Numbered from the stretch's first letter, positions 23,224 through 34,660 are shown. The stretch is 64,000 bases of DNA from Bubalus kerabau (GCF_029407905.1 NC_073628.1:90516501-90580500), one strand, 5' to 3'. The notes: a model not told the origin generated them from the sequence alone. Numbers and translations are program-made.

Positions 23224-23690
23224 TCTAATGAGGTGGAGGAATCCGGAGCCTATTATACAGAGTGAAGTAAGTCAGAAAGAGGACAAATGCCGTATACTAA
23301 TGCATATACATGGGATTGAGAGAGATGATACCGACGATCCTACATGCAGGGCAGAAAAGGAAACACAGATGTAAAGAACAGACTTTTGGACTCAGTGGGA
23401 GAAGGCGAGGGTGGGATGATTTGAGAGAACAGCATTGTACATTACCATACACATGTTAGATAAAATAGATGACCAGTGCAAGTTCGATGCAGGAAGCCGG
23501 GGGCCCAAACCCAGTGCTCTGTGACAATTCAGAGGAATAGGGTGGCGAGAGAGGTGGGAGAAGGGTTCAGGATGGGGGGACACATGTATACCTGTGGCTG
23601 ATTCATTTGATGTATGGCGAAGACCGTCACAATATTGTAATTATCCTCTAATCAAAATAAATCAATTCATTAAAAAAAAAAAACTACCAT
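23224..23690 (+). mobile_element. Ruminant L1 3' end with poly(A)
   Basis: Carries gagtgaagtaagtcagaaag, the gacttttggactcagtggga segment, the tail tgtatacctgtggctgattc and an A12 tail. The preceding 22980-23223 may belong to the same insertion but I do not recognise it. Confidence 0.85.
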
Positions 23691-24103
23691 TGCTCTGATG
23701 AAATGAGTCATATCTAGGACTGATCCTTTTGGACAGGATCTGAAAGGCGCTGATTAGGATTCTTTAAGTCTTTATCTTCTGGTACCTGGCCTACCCCCAA
23801 TTGTTTTTTCCAACTTGTGTTTCTTTGGAGTTGAGACAAAAACACTCTTTTCATTATATAAGTATTGTCTGTGAAGTATGTCTAGTCAACCGGTTTGTTG
23901 GCTGTATCACTACAGACAATGTAAAATTTCAAATTATTTAGCTAGTGAGTTCCTAAGAGAAGGAATCAGAGGTAAGTTTGATTGAGGTGAAGAGATTATC
24001 ATTATTTTTTAAAAATTTATTTTATTAAAGTATAGTTGATTTACAATGTTGTGTTAATTTCTGCTGTACAACAAAGTGATTCAGGTTTTATATATATACA
24101 TTG

Positions 24104-24413
24104 GGTTTTTTTTTTTGGGGGGGGGACTTCCCAGGTGGTTCAGCAGTAAAGAACCTACCTGCCAATGGAGGAGACACTGGTTCTATCCCTGGGTCGAGAA
24201 GATGCCCTGGAGAAGGAAATGGCAACCCATTCCAGTATTCTTGCCTGGAGAATCCCATGGACAGAAGAACCTGGCAGACTACGGTCCATGGGGTTGCAAA
24301 GATTGAAACAACTTAGCACACACACACATACACACACACACACATACACACACACACACACACACCTATATGTGTACTTGTCTGACAAAGAGTTGGACAT
24401 GACTGAGCACAGA
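24104..24413 (+). mobile_element. Bov-tA SINE nested in L1, with expanded (CA)n tail
   Basis: Forward SINE (ggggacttcccaggtggttc onward) with the TSD atacattg at 24096-24103 and 24414-24421. A (CA)n tract at about 24318-24366 interrupts the 3' part; the SINE end motif (acaaagagttggacatgact) occurs again after the CA run, so the microsatellite grew inside the SINE tail. A T/G run (about 24104-24124) precedes the head and is unexplained. Confidence 0.88.
24318..24366. repeat. (CA)n microsatellite
   Basis: About 24 CA units with two TA interruptions, likely polymorphic. Confidence 0.95.
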
Positions 24414-24724
24414 ATACATTGTTTTTTATATTCTTTTCTATTATGGTTTACCACAGTTTATTAAATATAGTTCCCTGTGCTATATAGTCAGACCTTCTTG
24501 TTTACCCATCCTAAATATAATAGCTTACATCGACTAACCCCAAAATACCAATCCATCCCTCCCTCACTTACCTCCCACTCGGCAATCACAAGTCTGTTCT
24601 CTGTGCCTGTGAGTCTGTTTCTGTTCTATCGACAGGTTCATTTGTGTCATATTTTAGATTCCATATGTAAGTGATATCATGTTGTATTTGTCTCTCTCTG
24701 ACTTACTGAGGTGGAGCTTATTGA

Positions 24725-25190
24725 TGATTGCTGATGTTTGGCAGCCAAGGGACAATAAGAAAGCATAGTGTATGTGTGGCAGGGCAGAGCGAGGAGAAAA
24801 TCAGCAGACATGGTAGCAGTCATTTTTGTAGCAGTCATTTTCTTCCAAAGACCCACTGGTTCCCACCCCTTTGCAATGGTGGTGACAGCAGAGAGGCACA
24901 GGGACAGAAGTGGTATATGAGCAGGTAGCCAACTCTGAATTTCTAAATCACTGCGTTAGACCTACAAGTACCTGGAATTGGATTGGGGGCATTACACGGC
25001 CTTTGTCACTGCTGTTGGGCTGTGGTGTTGACAGGTAGGTGTTTGCATCTGTGCAGAAAATTCTAAAGTCCAATGCTATAAAAAGTAAGGATTCTCTACA
25101 GTGAAGATCTTGCAGACCAACACAGTGTCACTTCTGATGGGTGACAGTCTAAAAACCACAGAGGAAAGAGAACTGAGAGCAATGGGCACA
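24725..25190. other. Unique intergenic stretch
   Basis: No repeat or gene recognised. Confidence 0.45.
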
Positions 25191-25194
25191 GAGG

Positions 25195-25310
25195 AAGAAA
25201 CTTGAAATTTACACCTCAGCTCTGCCACTGACATTGAGCAAGTTACCTCACTTTAGTGGACTTCAGTCTCCAAGTCTATAAAACAATGTTCTATGGTAGC
25301 AGGTTTTGCA
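25195..25310 (+). repeat. MIR fragment
   Basis: The order cagctctgccactgacattg, gcaagttacctcactttag, then cagtctccaagtctataaaa is a forward MIR core. Confidence 0.65.
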
Positions 25311-25337
25311 AAGAGTAAGAAGGCATCTGTAGTGTTC

Positions 25338-25640
25338 AGGGGTTCTCTTGGAAAGACAGAACCAGTGAATCATATATGTATATGTGTATGTGTGGATTGA
25401 CTGCCTGCAAGGAATTGGCATATGCCATTGTAGGGGGCTAGGCGAGCTTGAAATCTTAAGGCAATATCAAGCAGGAGTGATCTCTACAGTGCACCGGTGG
25501 AATCTCTCCTCCTCAAGGAAACTTCAGTTTTGTTCTTAGCCACTTTAAGCTGACTGGATGAGGTCTGTCCACATTATTGAGGATAATCACCTTTATTTAA
25601 AGTTAATTGATTATAGATGATGTTAACCTCATCTACAAAT
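25338..25640 (+). repeat. Old interspersed repeat (class uncertain, L1M-like)
   Basis: ggttctcttggaaagacaga, then aaggaattggcatatgccat, then ctgactggatgaggtctgtc follows a mammalian-wide repeat that I recognise by order but cannot name with certainty. Confidence 0.4.
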
Positions 25641-25689
25641 ACTTTCGACCTAGCCAAGTCACACATCAAACTAACCAACGCAGCACCCA

Positions 25690-28040
25690 AGCTTGCCTTG
25701 CTTGCTAGCCCAAGCTTGCTTTTCCTTGCCTTTGCTCCAGTTTCTGAGACCTGGAGGAATATCCTTGGGGCACTGTTTATGTGGGACAAACAAAAGATTG
25801 AAGAGATGTGTAGAGATGCCAGCCCTCTGTGGAGAAAACTCTGCCTTCTGGTCCTTGGAGAGTCTGTCTAGGAATCATCAACCTGGGAACTGCTTGTGGT
25901 TCCCAAGTGAAGGTGCAGAGGTCCCTGAGGCAGGAGATAGGTGGGCTCCAGGTTAGACATTTACACCTGGCCTCCTGTTTGCATCTCCTGAGACAAGATA
26001 CAGCTGGGCTCCAGATAAGGCATTTACAACCTCCTGCTTGCCCTCGGAAATGGAATCAACAACAGAAAGAGGATAAACAAATAACCCGTCTTTGTCTCTT
26101 GTAAACACCTTAAAGTAATAGTCGTGGCAAGGACAGAGAGGCAAAACCCTGTTTGAGTAAAGGACTAAGGGATCTCCCTCCCCCCTTTTTTGGGACAGGG
26201 AGACACTGTACATGTGCAGAAAGGCTGCTTGAGGGGTCAAAAGTAAGGGGATAATGCCAGGCCATAAGGAGTCTTGTCCTCCCAGAAGCCTTCACTTCAA
26301 GATCCGCCTTGGCTGAGGGGTGCAGGTGCGCCCAGGAGAGGGTCCCAGGGTAGGCCAGGTATGGAAAAGGAAACCAGATAATTGGCTAAAGGTAAACCAA
26401 GACCTGGAAGAACTGCCCTATATGGATGACTGCCGGAAGCCAGCACGAGAGTTCCCACCCATGACAAGGTCTTGCAGGAGAGCACTGACGGGCAAGGCGA
26501 GTCAGGGCTCAAGGGACCCCCTGGAACTGCTCGAGCATCTACCCCAAAACCAGATCTGTCTGTTTTACTATTTTACGACTTTCACCAACTCCTCTGACAT
26601 TAACGGGGGGCTATCCCCGATCACCTTTCTCTGAAGGAAATAAATTTAGAGCTCTAGTTAATTAGCCTCCTGGGCATAATAGGAGTGTTTCAATTCAAAT
26701 CCCTCAGAAAGCTTTCTAACCTGCCTGACAAGTTTCTGGACTCTTACAGCTATGCATGTGATTGTTCACAGCCTCCCAACCATGAGAGGCAAGGAAAGTT
26801 TAAGATATTCTAACAATGCAGAGCCTCTCGGAGAGTTAGAAATTATTAAAATAGAACTAATAGAGGATTTCTTTGTTGAGCTAATGCCTGCTGCCAAGTT
26901 TCCATATCCTTTACTCACTGTGTCCCTGGGAGTGTATTGATTAATATAGTTGGTATATGGAAATATAAGTAGAAGCCTTAATGTTAATAACAACCTTAGA
27001 CCCTTGAGCTAATAAATTCTTCCCTTGATTATCCCCACTGCACCTTTGCCCTATAGGAATGCAACTCTATCTAGTGCTTTCAGGGAGTGGCCCCAAACTT
27101 TAAGAAAAATCACCTCTGGAGAAAATAAATTTTTCTAGTTGACTAACCTTTATCAGAAGAAGAATGTTAGCAGGTCTCCTGACCAGAAGATGATGTAAAT
27201 CACCTAAAGCCTTTGTATATGATAAGTTTGCAGAAAGAAAGCCTGCTTTCGATAAGGGTCAAGGACTGATGACCTTGCATGACTTTGCACCCCTTATTAT
27301 CTTCTATGTACAACTTAGGGTATAAAAGCTTCTTTTGAAAATAAAGCTACGGACCTTGCTCATCAGGCTTGGTTGTTTTTGCTTCCTTTTCTCTCCTTTT
27401 CTTCTCTGTTCTTCCTTCAGGATGAATGACTGGAGCGTGGAGGCTCTCTGAGACCACTTACTTGCCTGGGCTTCTAAGACCCACTCGAGAAGGTGCCTAA
27501 GGTGGGGCACTTTCAGCGATTCGAGAGAGTGCCTGCGGCCTCCGTGGTCAGAGAAAGTTCGGTGTCACGAACTTTATTGGTTTCCCACGTAAACCAGTCA
27601 TATCAAGCCTCTGATCTCTCTGCTTTGCTATCCTTTTCGCCAACGCCGTCCTCCAGAGGGAATCCCTGGATCCAACCGGAGCTGGACCCCAGTAGATGAC
27701 ATAACTGCCTTTTTACTGCTCACCTCCTCACTAGGGGAGACACCCACACCCTTCTCTCCAGGTGAGCCTCTCTGCCTTGCTTCTATCATCTGAACTAAAT
27801 AAACTGTTTCTGTGTGCTCCCCTACTTGTTGTGCTATGTAATAAACTTTGTATCGGCATTTACAGTTTTTATCTCCATGATAAATGCATTTTTCCATTGA
27901 GGGCAAAGATCCAGGGAAAATTAGCTTCTAGCCTCTAGCACTTGCTGGTCTGGTGGCTAGAATTTCTGGTTTTCATCCAAGCTACCCAGATTCAATTCCT
28001 GGCCAGAGAATTAAGATCTCACTTCACGACCACTCACTGC
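25690..28040 (+). mobile_element. Compound endogenous-retrovirus LTR cluster
   Basis: At least two LTR families are mixed here. The segment at about 26310-26440 is similar to the LTR at 40.2 kb (both hold ataattggc(t/c)(a/g)aagg followed by a cctggaagaa/cccagaagaa motif). A class II-like LTR, about 26640-27690, has a TATA box (27321-27328) and an AATAAA (27340-27345) only 12 nt apart, which places U3/R at about 27350. A further LTR tail at about 27715-28020 has AATAAA motifs and a U5-like ggtctggtggctagaatttc segment. No gag, pol or env reading frame was recognised, so these are LTR-only remnants. Boundaries inside the cluster are not resolved. Confidence 0.6.
27321..27345 (+). promoter_or_regulatory. 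LTR core promoter and poly(A) signal
   Basis: TATAAAAG (27321-27328) followed by AATAAA (27340-27345), the compact U3/R arrangement of class II retroviral LTRs. It points along the plus strand, away from RGS7. Activity is unknown. Confidence 0.55.
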
Positions 28041-28689
28041 TGCTTTGCAGAGATCACCTCTACCCTCTTCCGCTGTTCTTACAGGCATGAGGGTACAGGA
28101 AGAGCAGTGGTGGGAACGCTGGGCAACCGAGAGAAAACTGGAATCTGTGAAACCTGGAAGTCAGCACAACTTGTCGGGTCCATATTAGGACTTAGATAGA
28201 ATATGCCTGGGGCTGGGAAGAGACGTTGGCCACATTCTTGTTTTCAATATGAAAATATCTGGAATTCACTTTTTCTGTTCATGACCACTCTGACTTGCAG
28301 TGCCTCGTGGGCATAACTGGGTGTGTGTTTACATGCATGTGTGTGCCCTCTGCATTTATTTAGTGGGGGGTTTTCTGTTCCTACTGAAGAAGTCAATAAA
28401 CCTTTGGGGGCAGACTCACTGTGTTTTAAAAGAGCAGTTTTGGGGTGCAGGGTTGTGAGCAGGAGAAAAACGGGGAGTTTGGGGTGAACTGGGACTGGTT
28501 CCAGAGAGGCAGCCGTGGTGCTCCCCCCACATCCCTTCAGATGGTGTGGAGCTTAGAGGTTGTTGAGCAGAGATTGGACAAGGGTAGTTAGGACTGTAGT
28601 GGTCTCTTAGAAGGAAAGAGATTCAGATCTTCACTTTTTCTCTTCGTGGTTCAAATTTAGTGAAATATACTGGATGCCCCCCACCACCA
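28041..28689. other. Intergenic stretch
   Basis: No gene recognised. Moderately GC-rich, with no repeat I can name. Confidence 0.4.
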
Positions 28690-29325
28690 CCTTCATGGAT
28701 TATAGCCTTTTCGTGGCAAAGCAGCTTGTATAACTCAATGAAGCTATGAGCCATGCCACACAGGGCCACCCAAGACAGATGGGTCATAGTGAAGAGTTCT
28801 GACAAAACACAGTCCACTGGAAAAAGAAATGGCAGCCCAGTCCAGGATTCTTGCCTGGAGAACCCCATGGACAGTATGAAAAGGCAAAAAGATATGATGC
28901 TGGAAAATAAGCTCCCCACTCCCCCCACCCCACCCCCAGCCACCAGGTTGAAAAGTGTCCGATATGCTACTGGGGAAGAGCAGAGAACAATTCTAATAGC
29001 TCCAGTAAGAATGAAACAGCTGGGCCAAAGTGGGAATGGTGCTCAGCTGTGGATGTGTCTGGTGGTGAAAGTAAAGCCTGATGCTTGTAAAGAGCACTAT
29101 TCCCCAGAAACCTGGAATGTTAGGTCCATGAATCAAGGTAAATTGGATGTGGTCAAGCAGGAGATGGAAAAATTGAACATCAATATCTTAGGAATCAGTG
29201 AACTTCAAAATGGTCAAGAATGGGAGAATTTAATTCAAATGACTATTGTATCTACAACTGTGGGCAAGAATCCCATAGAAGAAATAGAGTAGCCCTCATA
29301 GTCAAAAAAGGGTTCAAAATGCAGT
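28690..29325 (+). mobile_element. BovB LINE 5' region with start of ORF2 (endonuclease end)
   Basis: Matches the BovB leader (agccttttcgtggcaaagca) and continues into the N-terminus of the APE-type endonuclease (TWNVRSMNQGKLDVVKQEM, NINILGISEL). The frame closes at 29290 after shifts. The BovB match stops at the SINE boundary, and the central 2 kb or so of the element is missing from the locus. Confidence 0.88.
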
Positions 29326-29534
29326 GACTGTTTAGTCACTAAGTCATGTATGACTCTTTTGCAACCTCATGGACTATAGCCTGCCAGGCCCCTCTGTCCA
29401 TGTGATCTTCCAGGCAAGAATACTGGAGTGGGTTGCCATTCCCTTCTCAAGGGGATCTTCCCGACCCAGGGATCGAACCTGTGGTGCCTGCTTTGGCAGG
29501 TGTATTCTATACCACTGAGCCACCAGGAAAGCCC
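29326..29534 (-). mobile_element. Bov-tA SINE
   Basis: Complete reverse copy from tttagtcactaagtcatgta to the head caccaggaaagccc. It sits exactly where BovB sequence ends. Confidence 0.9.
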
Positions 29535-29535
29535 T

Positions 29536-30018
29536 GATGACTGGCTTCTTTCACTTAGCATATTGTTTTTGAGGTTCACCAGTACTTCATTGGAAAAGGC
29601 GATGGCACCCCACTCCAGTACTCTTGCCTGGAAAATCCCACGGGTAGAGGAGCCTAGTAGGCTGCAGTCCATGAGGTTGTGAAGAGTTGGACACGACTGA
29701 GCGAATTCACTTTCACTTTTCACTTTCATGCATTGGAGAAGGAAATGGCAACCCACTCCAGTGTTCTTGCCTGGAGAATCCCAGGGATGGGGGAGCCTGG
29801 TGGGCTGCCATCTATGTGGTCGCACAGAGTCAGACACGACTGAACCGACTTAGCAGCAGCAGCAGTACTTCATACATACTTCAGTATGTAAGTACTTCAT
29901 ACCTTTTCGTTCTAAATAATAGCCATCTTTTGTCTACCCATTCACTTATTGATGGACATTTGGGTTGTTTCTACTTTTTGGCTATTATGAATAACGATGC
30001 TGTGAACATTCATGTATA
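29536..30018 (-). mobile_element. L1 fragment split by Bov-A2
   Basis: ctttcacttagcatattgtt (left) and tgatggacatttgggttg, ggctattatgaataacgatg (right) are parts of an L1 in reverse, separated by the Bov-A2 at 29591-29863. Confidence 0.75.
29591..29863 (+). mobile_element. Bov-A2 SINE (complete dimer)
   Basis: Two monomers with the cactttcacttttcactttc linker and a CAGCAGCAG tail. The 10-bp TSD agtacttcat lies at 29581-29590 and 29864-29873. Confidence 0.95.
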
Positions 30019-30019
30019 A

Positions 30020-30901
30020 GCTTTCATGTTATATGCAGAGTACATCATGAGAAATGCTGGGCTGGAAGAAGCACAAGCTGGAATCAAGATTGCTGGGAGA
30101 AATATCAATAACCTCAGATATGCAGATTACACCACCCTTATGGCAGAAAGTGAAGAGGAACTAAAGAGCCTCTTGATGAAAGTGAAAGAGGAGAGTGAAA
30201 ACTTTGACTTAAAGCTCAGCATTCAGAAAACTAAGATCATGGCATCTGGTCCCATCACTTCATGGCAAATAGATGGGAAAACAGTGGAAACAGTGTCAGA
30301 CTTTATTTTTTTGGGCTCCAAAGTCACTGCAGATGGTGACTGCAGCCATGAAATTAAAAGACGCTTACTCCTTGGAAGGAAAGTTATGACCAACCTAGAT
30401 AGCATATTCAAAAGCAGAGACATTACTTTGCCAACAAAGGTCTGTCTAATCAAGGCTATGGTTTTTCCAGTGGTGATGTATGGATATGAGTTGGACTGTG
30501 AAGAAAGCTGAGTGCTGAAGAATTGATGCTTTTGAACTGTGGCGTTGGAGAAGACTCTTGAGAGTCCCTTGGACTGCAAGGAGATCCAACCAGTCCATCT
30601 TAAAGGAGATCAGTCCTGGGTGTTCTTTGGAAGGAATGATGCTAAAGCTGAAACTCCAGTACTTTGGCCATCTCATACGAAGAGTTGACTCATTGGAAAA
30701 GACTCTAATGCTGGGAGGGATTGGGGGCAGGAGGAGAAGGGGACGACAGAGGATGAGATGGCTGGATGGCATCACCGACTCGATGGACATGAGTTTGAGT
30801 GAACTCCGGGAGTTGGTGATGGACAGGGAGGCCTGGTGTGCTGCAATTCATGGGGTCGCAAAGAGTCGGGCACTACTGAGCGACTGAACTGAACTGAACT
30901 G
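30020..30901 (+). mobile_element. BovB LINE 3' portion (RT palm to tail)
   Basis: Encodes AEYIMRNAGLEEAQAGIKIA and the RT palm as RYADYTTLMAESEEEL. The family has YADD at this point, so the second catalytic Asp is replaced by Tyr (30124-30135 region) and the copy cannot code for a working RT. It runs on to the 3' end and a (CTGAA)n tail at about 30885-30904. The ORF is open for 161 codons, then breaks (stop after GYELDCEES). It is closely similar to other BovB 3' ends here, so young. Confidence 0.93.
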
Positions 30902-30902
30902 A

Positions 30903-31025
30903 ATGTTATTATTATCCCCTCTTCATAAATGAGGAAACAGGCTCAGGGAGCTTAGGTGGGTTTTACAATATCACACAGCTACTAAAGGGTGGAATTCAGA
31001 TCATGTGATGGTAGGTCTCCCTATC
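30903..31025 (-). repeat. MIR fragment
   Basis: tattattatcccctcttcat, aaatgaggaaacaggctcag and atcacacagctactaaaggg make a clear reverse MIR. The BovB tail lands at its edge. Confidence 0.75.
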
Positions 31026-31029
31026 ATGC

Positions 31030-31603
31030 TCCCATCCACAACGTCATGTATCCCCACTGTACATAGAGTGGATCTACGAGGAGCAGTTATTTTCTGTGCT
31101 TGTGCCTCCTCTAGGTTTCTTGTCAGATGCCAACCAGGTCTCTAGAACTGCCATAGCAATTAAGGGACAGATCTGTACTCACACCAGGAGGGAACCTGAC
31201 TATAAGAAAACAGTTAAGCAAGAGACGTGGTCATCATGATATCAGCAGGATCTCAAGGGCAACCTGAAAGATTGCCATCCTCCAGGAAGGCCTGGGTGAC
31301 AGGGAAGCATTTCGAGCGGATTCTCAGAAGTTTTTTGATACAGATTTTGTCACAAGCATGAATTTCTTGGTGTAAGTAAAATATAGGTGTATTCTATTAT
31401 AGTTTGGGCTATTAATGGAAATGAGATCTCAAAGTCTAATGAAGTCTCAAAAATGTTGATGATCTTTAAAAGGAGATGGTTAATTAAACTTATTGACACT
31501 GAAACAAAAGTGTGCTGTCATTGAAGCATTGACAAAAATAGTTTATAAATCCAAGAATTAACTTTGCATTTTTAAAAGGTTTTATTAACACAATCCTTTA
31601 TAA
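31030..31603. other. Unique intergenic stretch
   Basis: Nothing recognised. Confidence 0.45.
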
Positions 31604-31859
31604 TGCTGCTGCTGCTACTTCTGCTGCTGTCGCTTCAGTCGTGTCCGACTCTGTGCCACCCCATAGACAGCAGCCCACCAGGCTCCCCTGTTCCTGGGAT
31701 TCTCCAGGCAAGAACACTGGAGTGGGTTGCCATTTCCTTCTCCAGTGCATGAAAGTGAAAAGTGAAAGTGAAGTCGCTCAGTCGTGTCCGACTCTTAGTG
31801 ACCCCATGGACTGCAGCCTACCAGGCTCCTCCGTCCATGGGATTTTCCAGGCAAGAGTA
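31604..31859 (-). mobile_element. Bov-A2 SINE, 5'-truncated
   Basis: CTG run, two reverse monomers and the gaaaagtgaaagtgaagtcg linker. The second monomer stops at gcaagagta, about 30 bp short of its 5' end. Confidence 0.92.
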
Positions 31860-32615
31860 ACTGACTAGACTTCAAATCAGGGGCCCACATGTATAAGTTA
31901 TGCCACTGTTTGGTAAGCCTGCTGCCAGGAGGGCCATGAGCAGGATGACTCTATAAATTTCTCACCCAGCAAAGAGGAAGTGATATGGGCACCACCGATA
32001 CCTTCCTGTCGCAGAGGGAAATCAGTGAGTCCTTGGGAAACATGGAAGGTGACCATTCTGGCTTGTCTGGGACTGAAGACCTCACTGGAACATGGGATCT
32101 TCATTTTGAAACCAGACAGCATAGGTTTGCCCAAGATTAGTTGGTCAACCTGCAATGTGGAACACGTGATTGTGGGAGGACCACTGGGAGTCACGAATCC
32201 TGCTATTTTGAGCACAGGAGGAATGAGTCTTTTTCCTAAAATGGACAGAGCAGAAATGAGTAGAGAAGTAGAGAAGTAGAGAAGCTCACAGATGAGCACC
32301 CCTTTGTGGGCTTAAGCCCAACTGCTGCACTTTTCTCAGCAGCCTGTAGGTGGGGCTATTGCTCAACACACTGTACAGAAGGAAAACTGCCGCTTAGAAC
32401 AGCAGGAAGTGTTCGAGGCAGTAAAGGCAGCTGCTTGTTTTCTAACAGAGGGCACTTTTCTCTTGTCCCACCCAGCTCTATCGTGCATTTCCCTGCCAAA
32501 TGCTTGATAGGGTCTGACACCTAGAAATGTAACTGAGCTCCAGGACCCGAAGAGGGCTTCCCAAGGACAGGCCTTCCTGCATGTCCTCTGCTTTAGCTCC
32601 TCTCTGAAGTACCTG
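31860..32615. other. Unique intergenic stretch
   Basis: No repeat recognised. Overlapping ORFs on both strands (133 codons minus, 99 plus) show no known domain and no exon-like boundaries. Confidence 0.4.
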
Positions 32616-33121
32616 TGTGCGTTAGTCGCTCAGTTCAGTTCAGTTCAGTCGCTCAGTCCTGTCCGACTCTTTGTGACCCCATGAATCGCAGCATGCCAGG
32701 CCTCCCTGTCCATCACCAACTCCCGGAGTTCACTCAGACTCAGGTCCATCGAGTCAGGATGCCATCCAGCCATCTCATCCTCTGTCGTCCCCTTTTCCTC
32801 CTGCCCCCAATCCCTCCCAGCATCAGTCTTTTCCAATGAGTCAACTCTTCGCATGAGGTGGCCAAAGTACTGGAGTTTCAGCTTTAGCATCATTCCTTCC
32901 AAAGAAATCCCAAGGTTAGTTAGTCGCTCAGTCATGCCCATCTCCTTGTGATCCCATGTACTGTAGCCAGGCTCCTCTGTCTGTGGAATTCTCCAGGCAA
33001 GAATACTGGAGTGGGTAAGGCATTTCCTTCTCCAGGGAATCTTCCCGACCCAAGGATAGCACTCGAATCTCCTGAATTGCCAGCAGATTCTTTACTACCT
33101 GAGCTGGAAGGCTGTTATTTC
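32616..33121 (-). mobile_element. Bov-tA SINE interrupted by BovB
   Basis: The SINE 3' end lies at 32616-32634 and the remainder at about 32919-33113. The outer TSD is ctgaagtacctg at 32604-32615 and 33122-33133. Confidence 0.92.
32635..32918 (-). mobile_element. BovB LINE 3' end inserted in SINE
   Basis: Reverse BovB tail (TTCAG repeats, then cctgtccgactctttgtgac ... tcatcctctgtcgtcccctt). A perfect 14-bp TSD, gttagtcgctcagt, at 32621-32634 and 32919-32932, is made of SINE sequence. Confidence 0.95.
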
Positions 33122-33159
33122 CTGAAGTACCTGGATGAAAGTATTTGATGCAAATTTCC

Positions 33160-33535
33160 TGAGTTGTTTTGCAGATGTAACCCCTCCCCATCTCCAGCAA
33201 GATGTTAACTACTTGACAACCTTGAGCACAAAGCCCCAGGCCTCCTGGAGCCTAAGGGCTGATAATGTGTACCCCTGTGACACCACCTCTCACCAATGTA
33301 TCTGCCGGTCAGAGAACTGTGTACAAGTTGATCACACACCCTGCAAACCCCTCCCTTCCCTGGCTTTTTAGAAGTGCTTTGCTGAAACCTTTCAGAGTTC
33401 GGGGCTGTTTAAGGCAATCAGCCACCCGTTTCCTTGCATGACCCTTGCAACAAACCTTTCTCTGTTCCAAACTACGGTGTGTTTCAGTTTGTTTGGCTTC
33501 ACTGTGCATTTGGGCATATGAACTTGGGTTAATAG
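33160..33535 (+). mobile_element. ERV LTR fragment (R/U5 side)
   Basis: Contains caacaaacctttctctgttc and tttcagtttgtttggcttca ... aacttgggttaatagaaaca, the U5 end typical of ERV LTRs. The 5' boundary is unclear. Confidence 0.55.
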
Positions 33536-33785
33536 AAACACTGCATACGATCTTAAGATTTTCTTCTCTCACAGTTGTTGCAAAACTTTAGATTTGTAGC
33601 ATGGCCTAGAATTGTAAGATTTTATAGAAAGAGTCAAGAATCAGAGTTGGTGAGTCCTGCAGGCTCACGGCACTCAGAAGTACAGGTGTAGGGTTTATTT
33701 ACTACTTCAGAACCCAGAGGCCCTGGGCTTGTGATAGTGAAATTGCCCAGGATCAATTATTAGATTGTTGTTTAAGAAGCAAGAA

Positions 33786-33990
33786 GGACTTTCCTGGTGA
33801 CTCAGATGGTAAAGAATCTGCCCACAGTGCGGGGGATCTGGTGTTTGATCCCTGGATCAGGAAGATCCCCTGGAGAAGGGAATGGCTACCCACTCTTGCA
33901 TGGAGAATTCCATGGACAGAGGAGCCTGGTGGACTACAATCCAAGAGGCCACCAAGAGTCAGACACAACTGAATGAATGACACTTTCATT
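33786..33990 (+). mobile_element. Bov-tA SINE
   Basis: Forward copy, head gactttcctggtgactcaga, body gatcccctggagaagggaat, tail gagtcagacacaactgaatg. Confidence 0.9.
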
Positions 33991-34440
33991 TAAAAGGCAG
34001 GAACCCTATCAGTGGGTTTACACAAGGAGGGAAAGGGAAGTAGAGAAAGCATAACCTTCTTCCAATGCCCTGGTCTCCTGCTGTGTAGCCCAAGTGCTGT
34101 ATGAGTCCTGAAGAGTTACACTGTGGGTGGGACAAAGGCGCTTTCTTGAATGTGCTTAGTTCGTTTAATGAATACCCAGAAACCTGGGGTGCCAGTAACT
34201 CCATGAGCAAGGACTTTGGTGTCGGCAGAAATGTATGTGTATGTACATAGGGTAATTTGGGGAAAGATGGCATAAAAAGAAGGGATCCATAGTTTTTATG
34301 ATGGGTCCTATCACCTTCCAAAGTTGAGATCTGCTGATCTACTATACTGTAATGTTTGTTAGTGACATGGTCAGCCCATGGCTTCAACTTTCAACATATG
34401 TGCCAATGACACATAAGATTCTTGCAAATAGTCCTCTTCT
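33991..34440. other. Unique intergenic stretch
   Basis: Nothing recognised; the 133-codon minus ORF has no domain. Confidence 0.4.
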
Positions 34441-34600
34441 TTTGCTTCCACATCCATAGGTGCTATGGCCTACAAGACATCTCCACATCTGTGTCTCATG
34501 GGCACCTCAATGTCAACACATGGAAACCTGAAGTTAATAACTTCTCTTTCAATATATTCCCTGTTTAGAATGACATCACCACTGACTCAAGTACTAGAGC
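34440..34600 (+). repeat. Possible L2-like fragment
   Basis: gacatctccacatctgtgtc, catgggcacctcaatgtcaa and acctgaagttaataacttc follow the order of a mammalian-wide ancient repeat. Assignment is uncertain. Confidence 0.35.
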
Positions 34601-34660
34601 CCTATGAGTTGTCAGAGAAGGGCTCTCTTCCATCTGATTAGCCAATAAACCTAGTCTATG

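Larger units (their letters stand above)
24005..24720 (-). mobile_element. L1 3' end, split by a younger SINE
   Basis: Left part: attaaagtatagttgattta to cagg(t)tttatatatataca. Right part: tcttttctattatggtttac to catatgtaagtgatatcatg and ctctctctgacttactgagg. Both are consecutive pieces of one L1 in reverse, interrupted at 24104-24413. Confidence 0.85.

Noticed and set aside
24318..24366. CRISPR-like repeat array
   Set aside because: Simple CA microsatellite in a vertebrate genome.
28753..29292. 179-codon ORF as a host gene
   Set aside because: It is the decayed start of the BovB element, followed by endonuclease-like residues of BovB.
30026..30511. 161-codon ORF as a domesticated reverse transcriptase
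   Set aside because: Catalytic YADD is YADY, the frame ends early, and the sequence is an ordinary BovB 3' fragment.
31898..32299. 133-codon minus ORF as a gene
   Set aside because: No domain, no exon-like boundaries, and an overlapping ORF of similar quality on the other strand.
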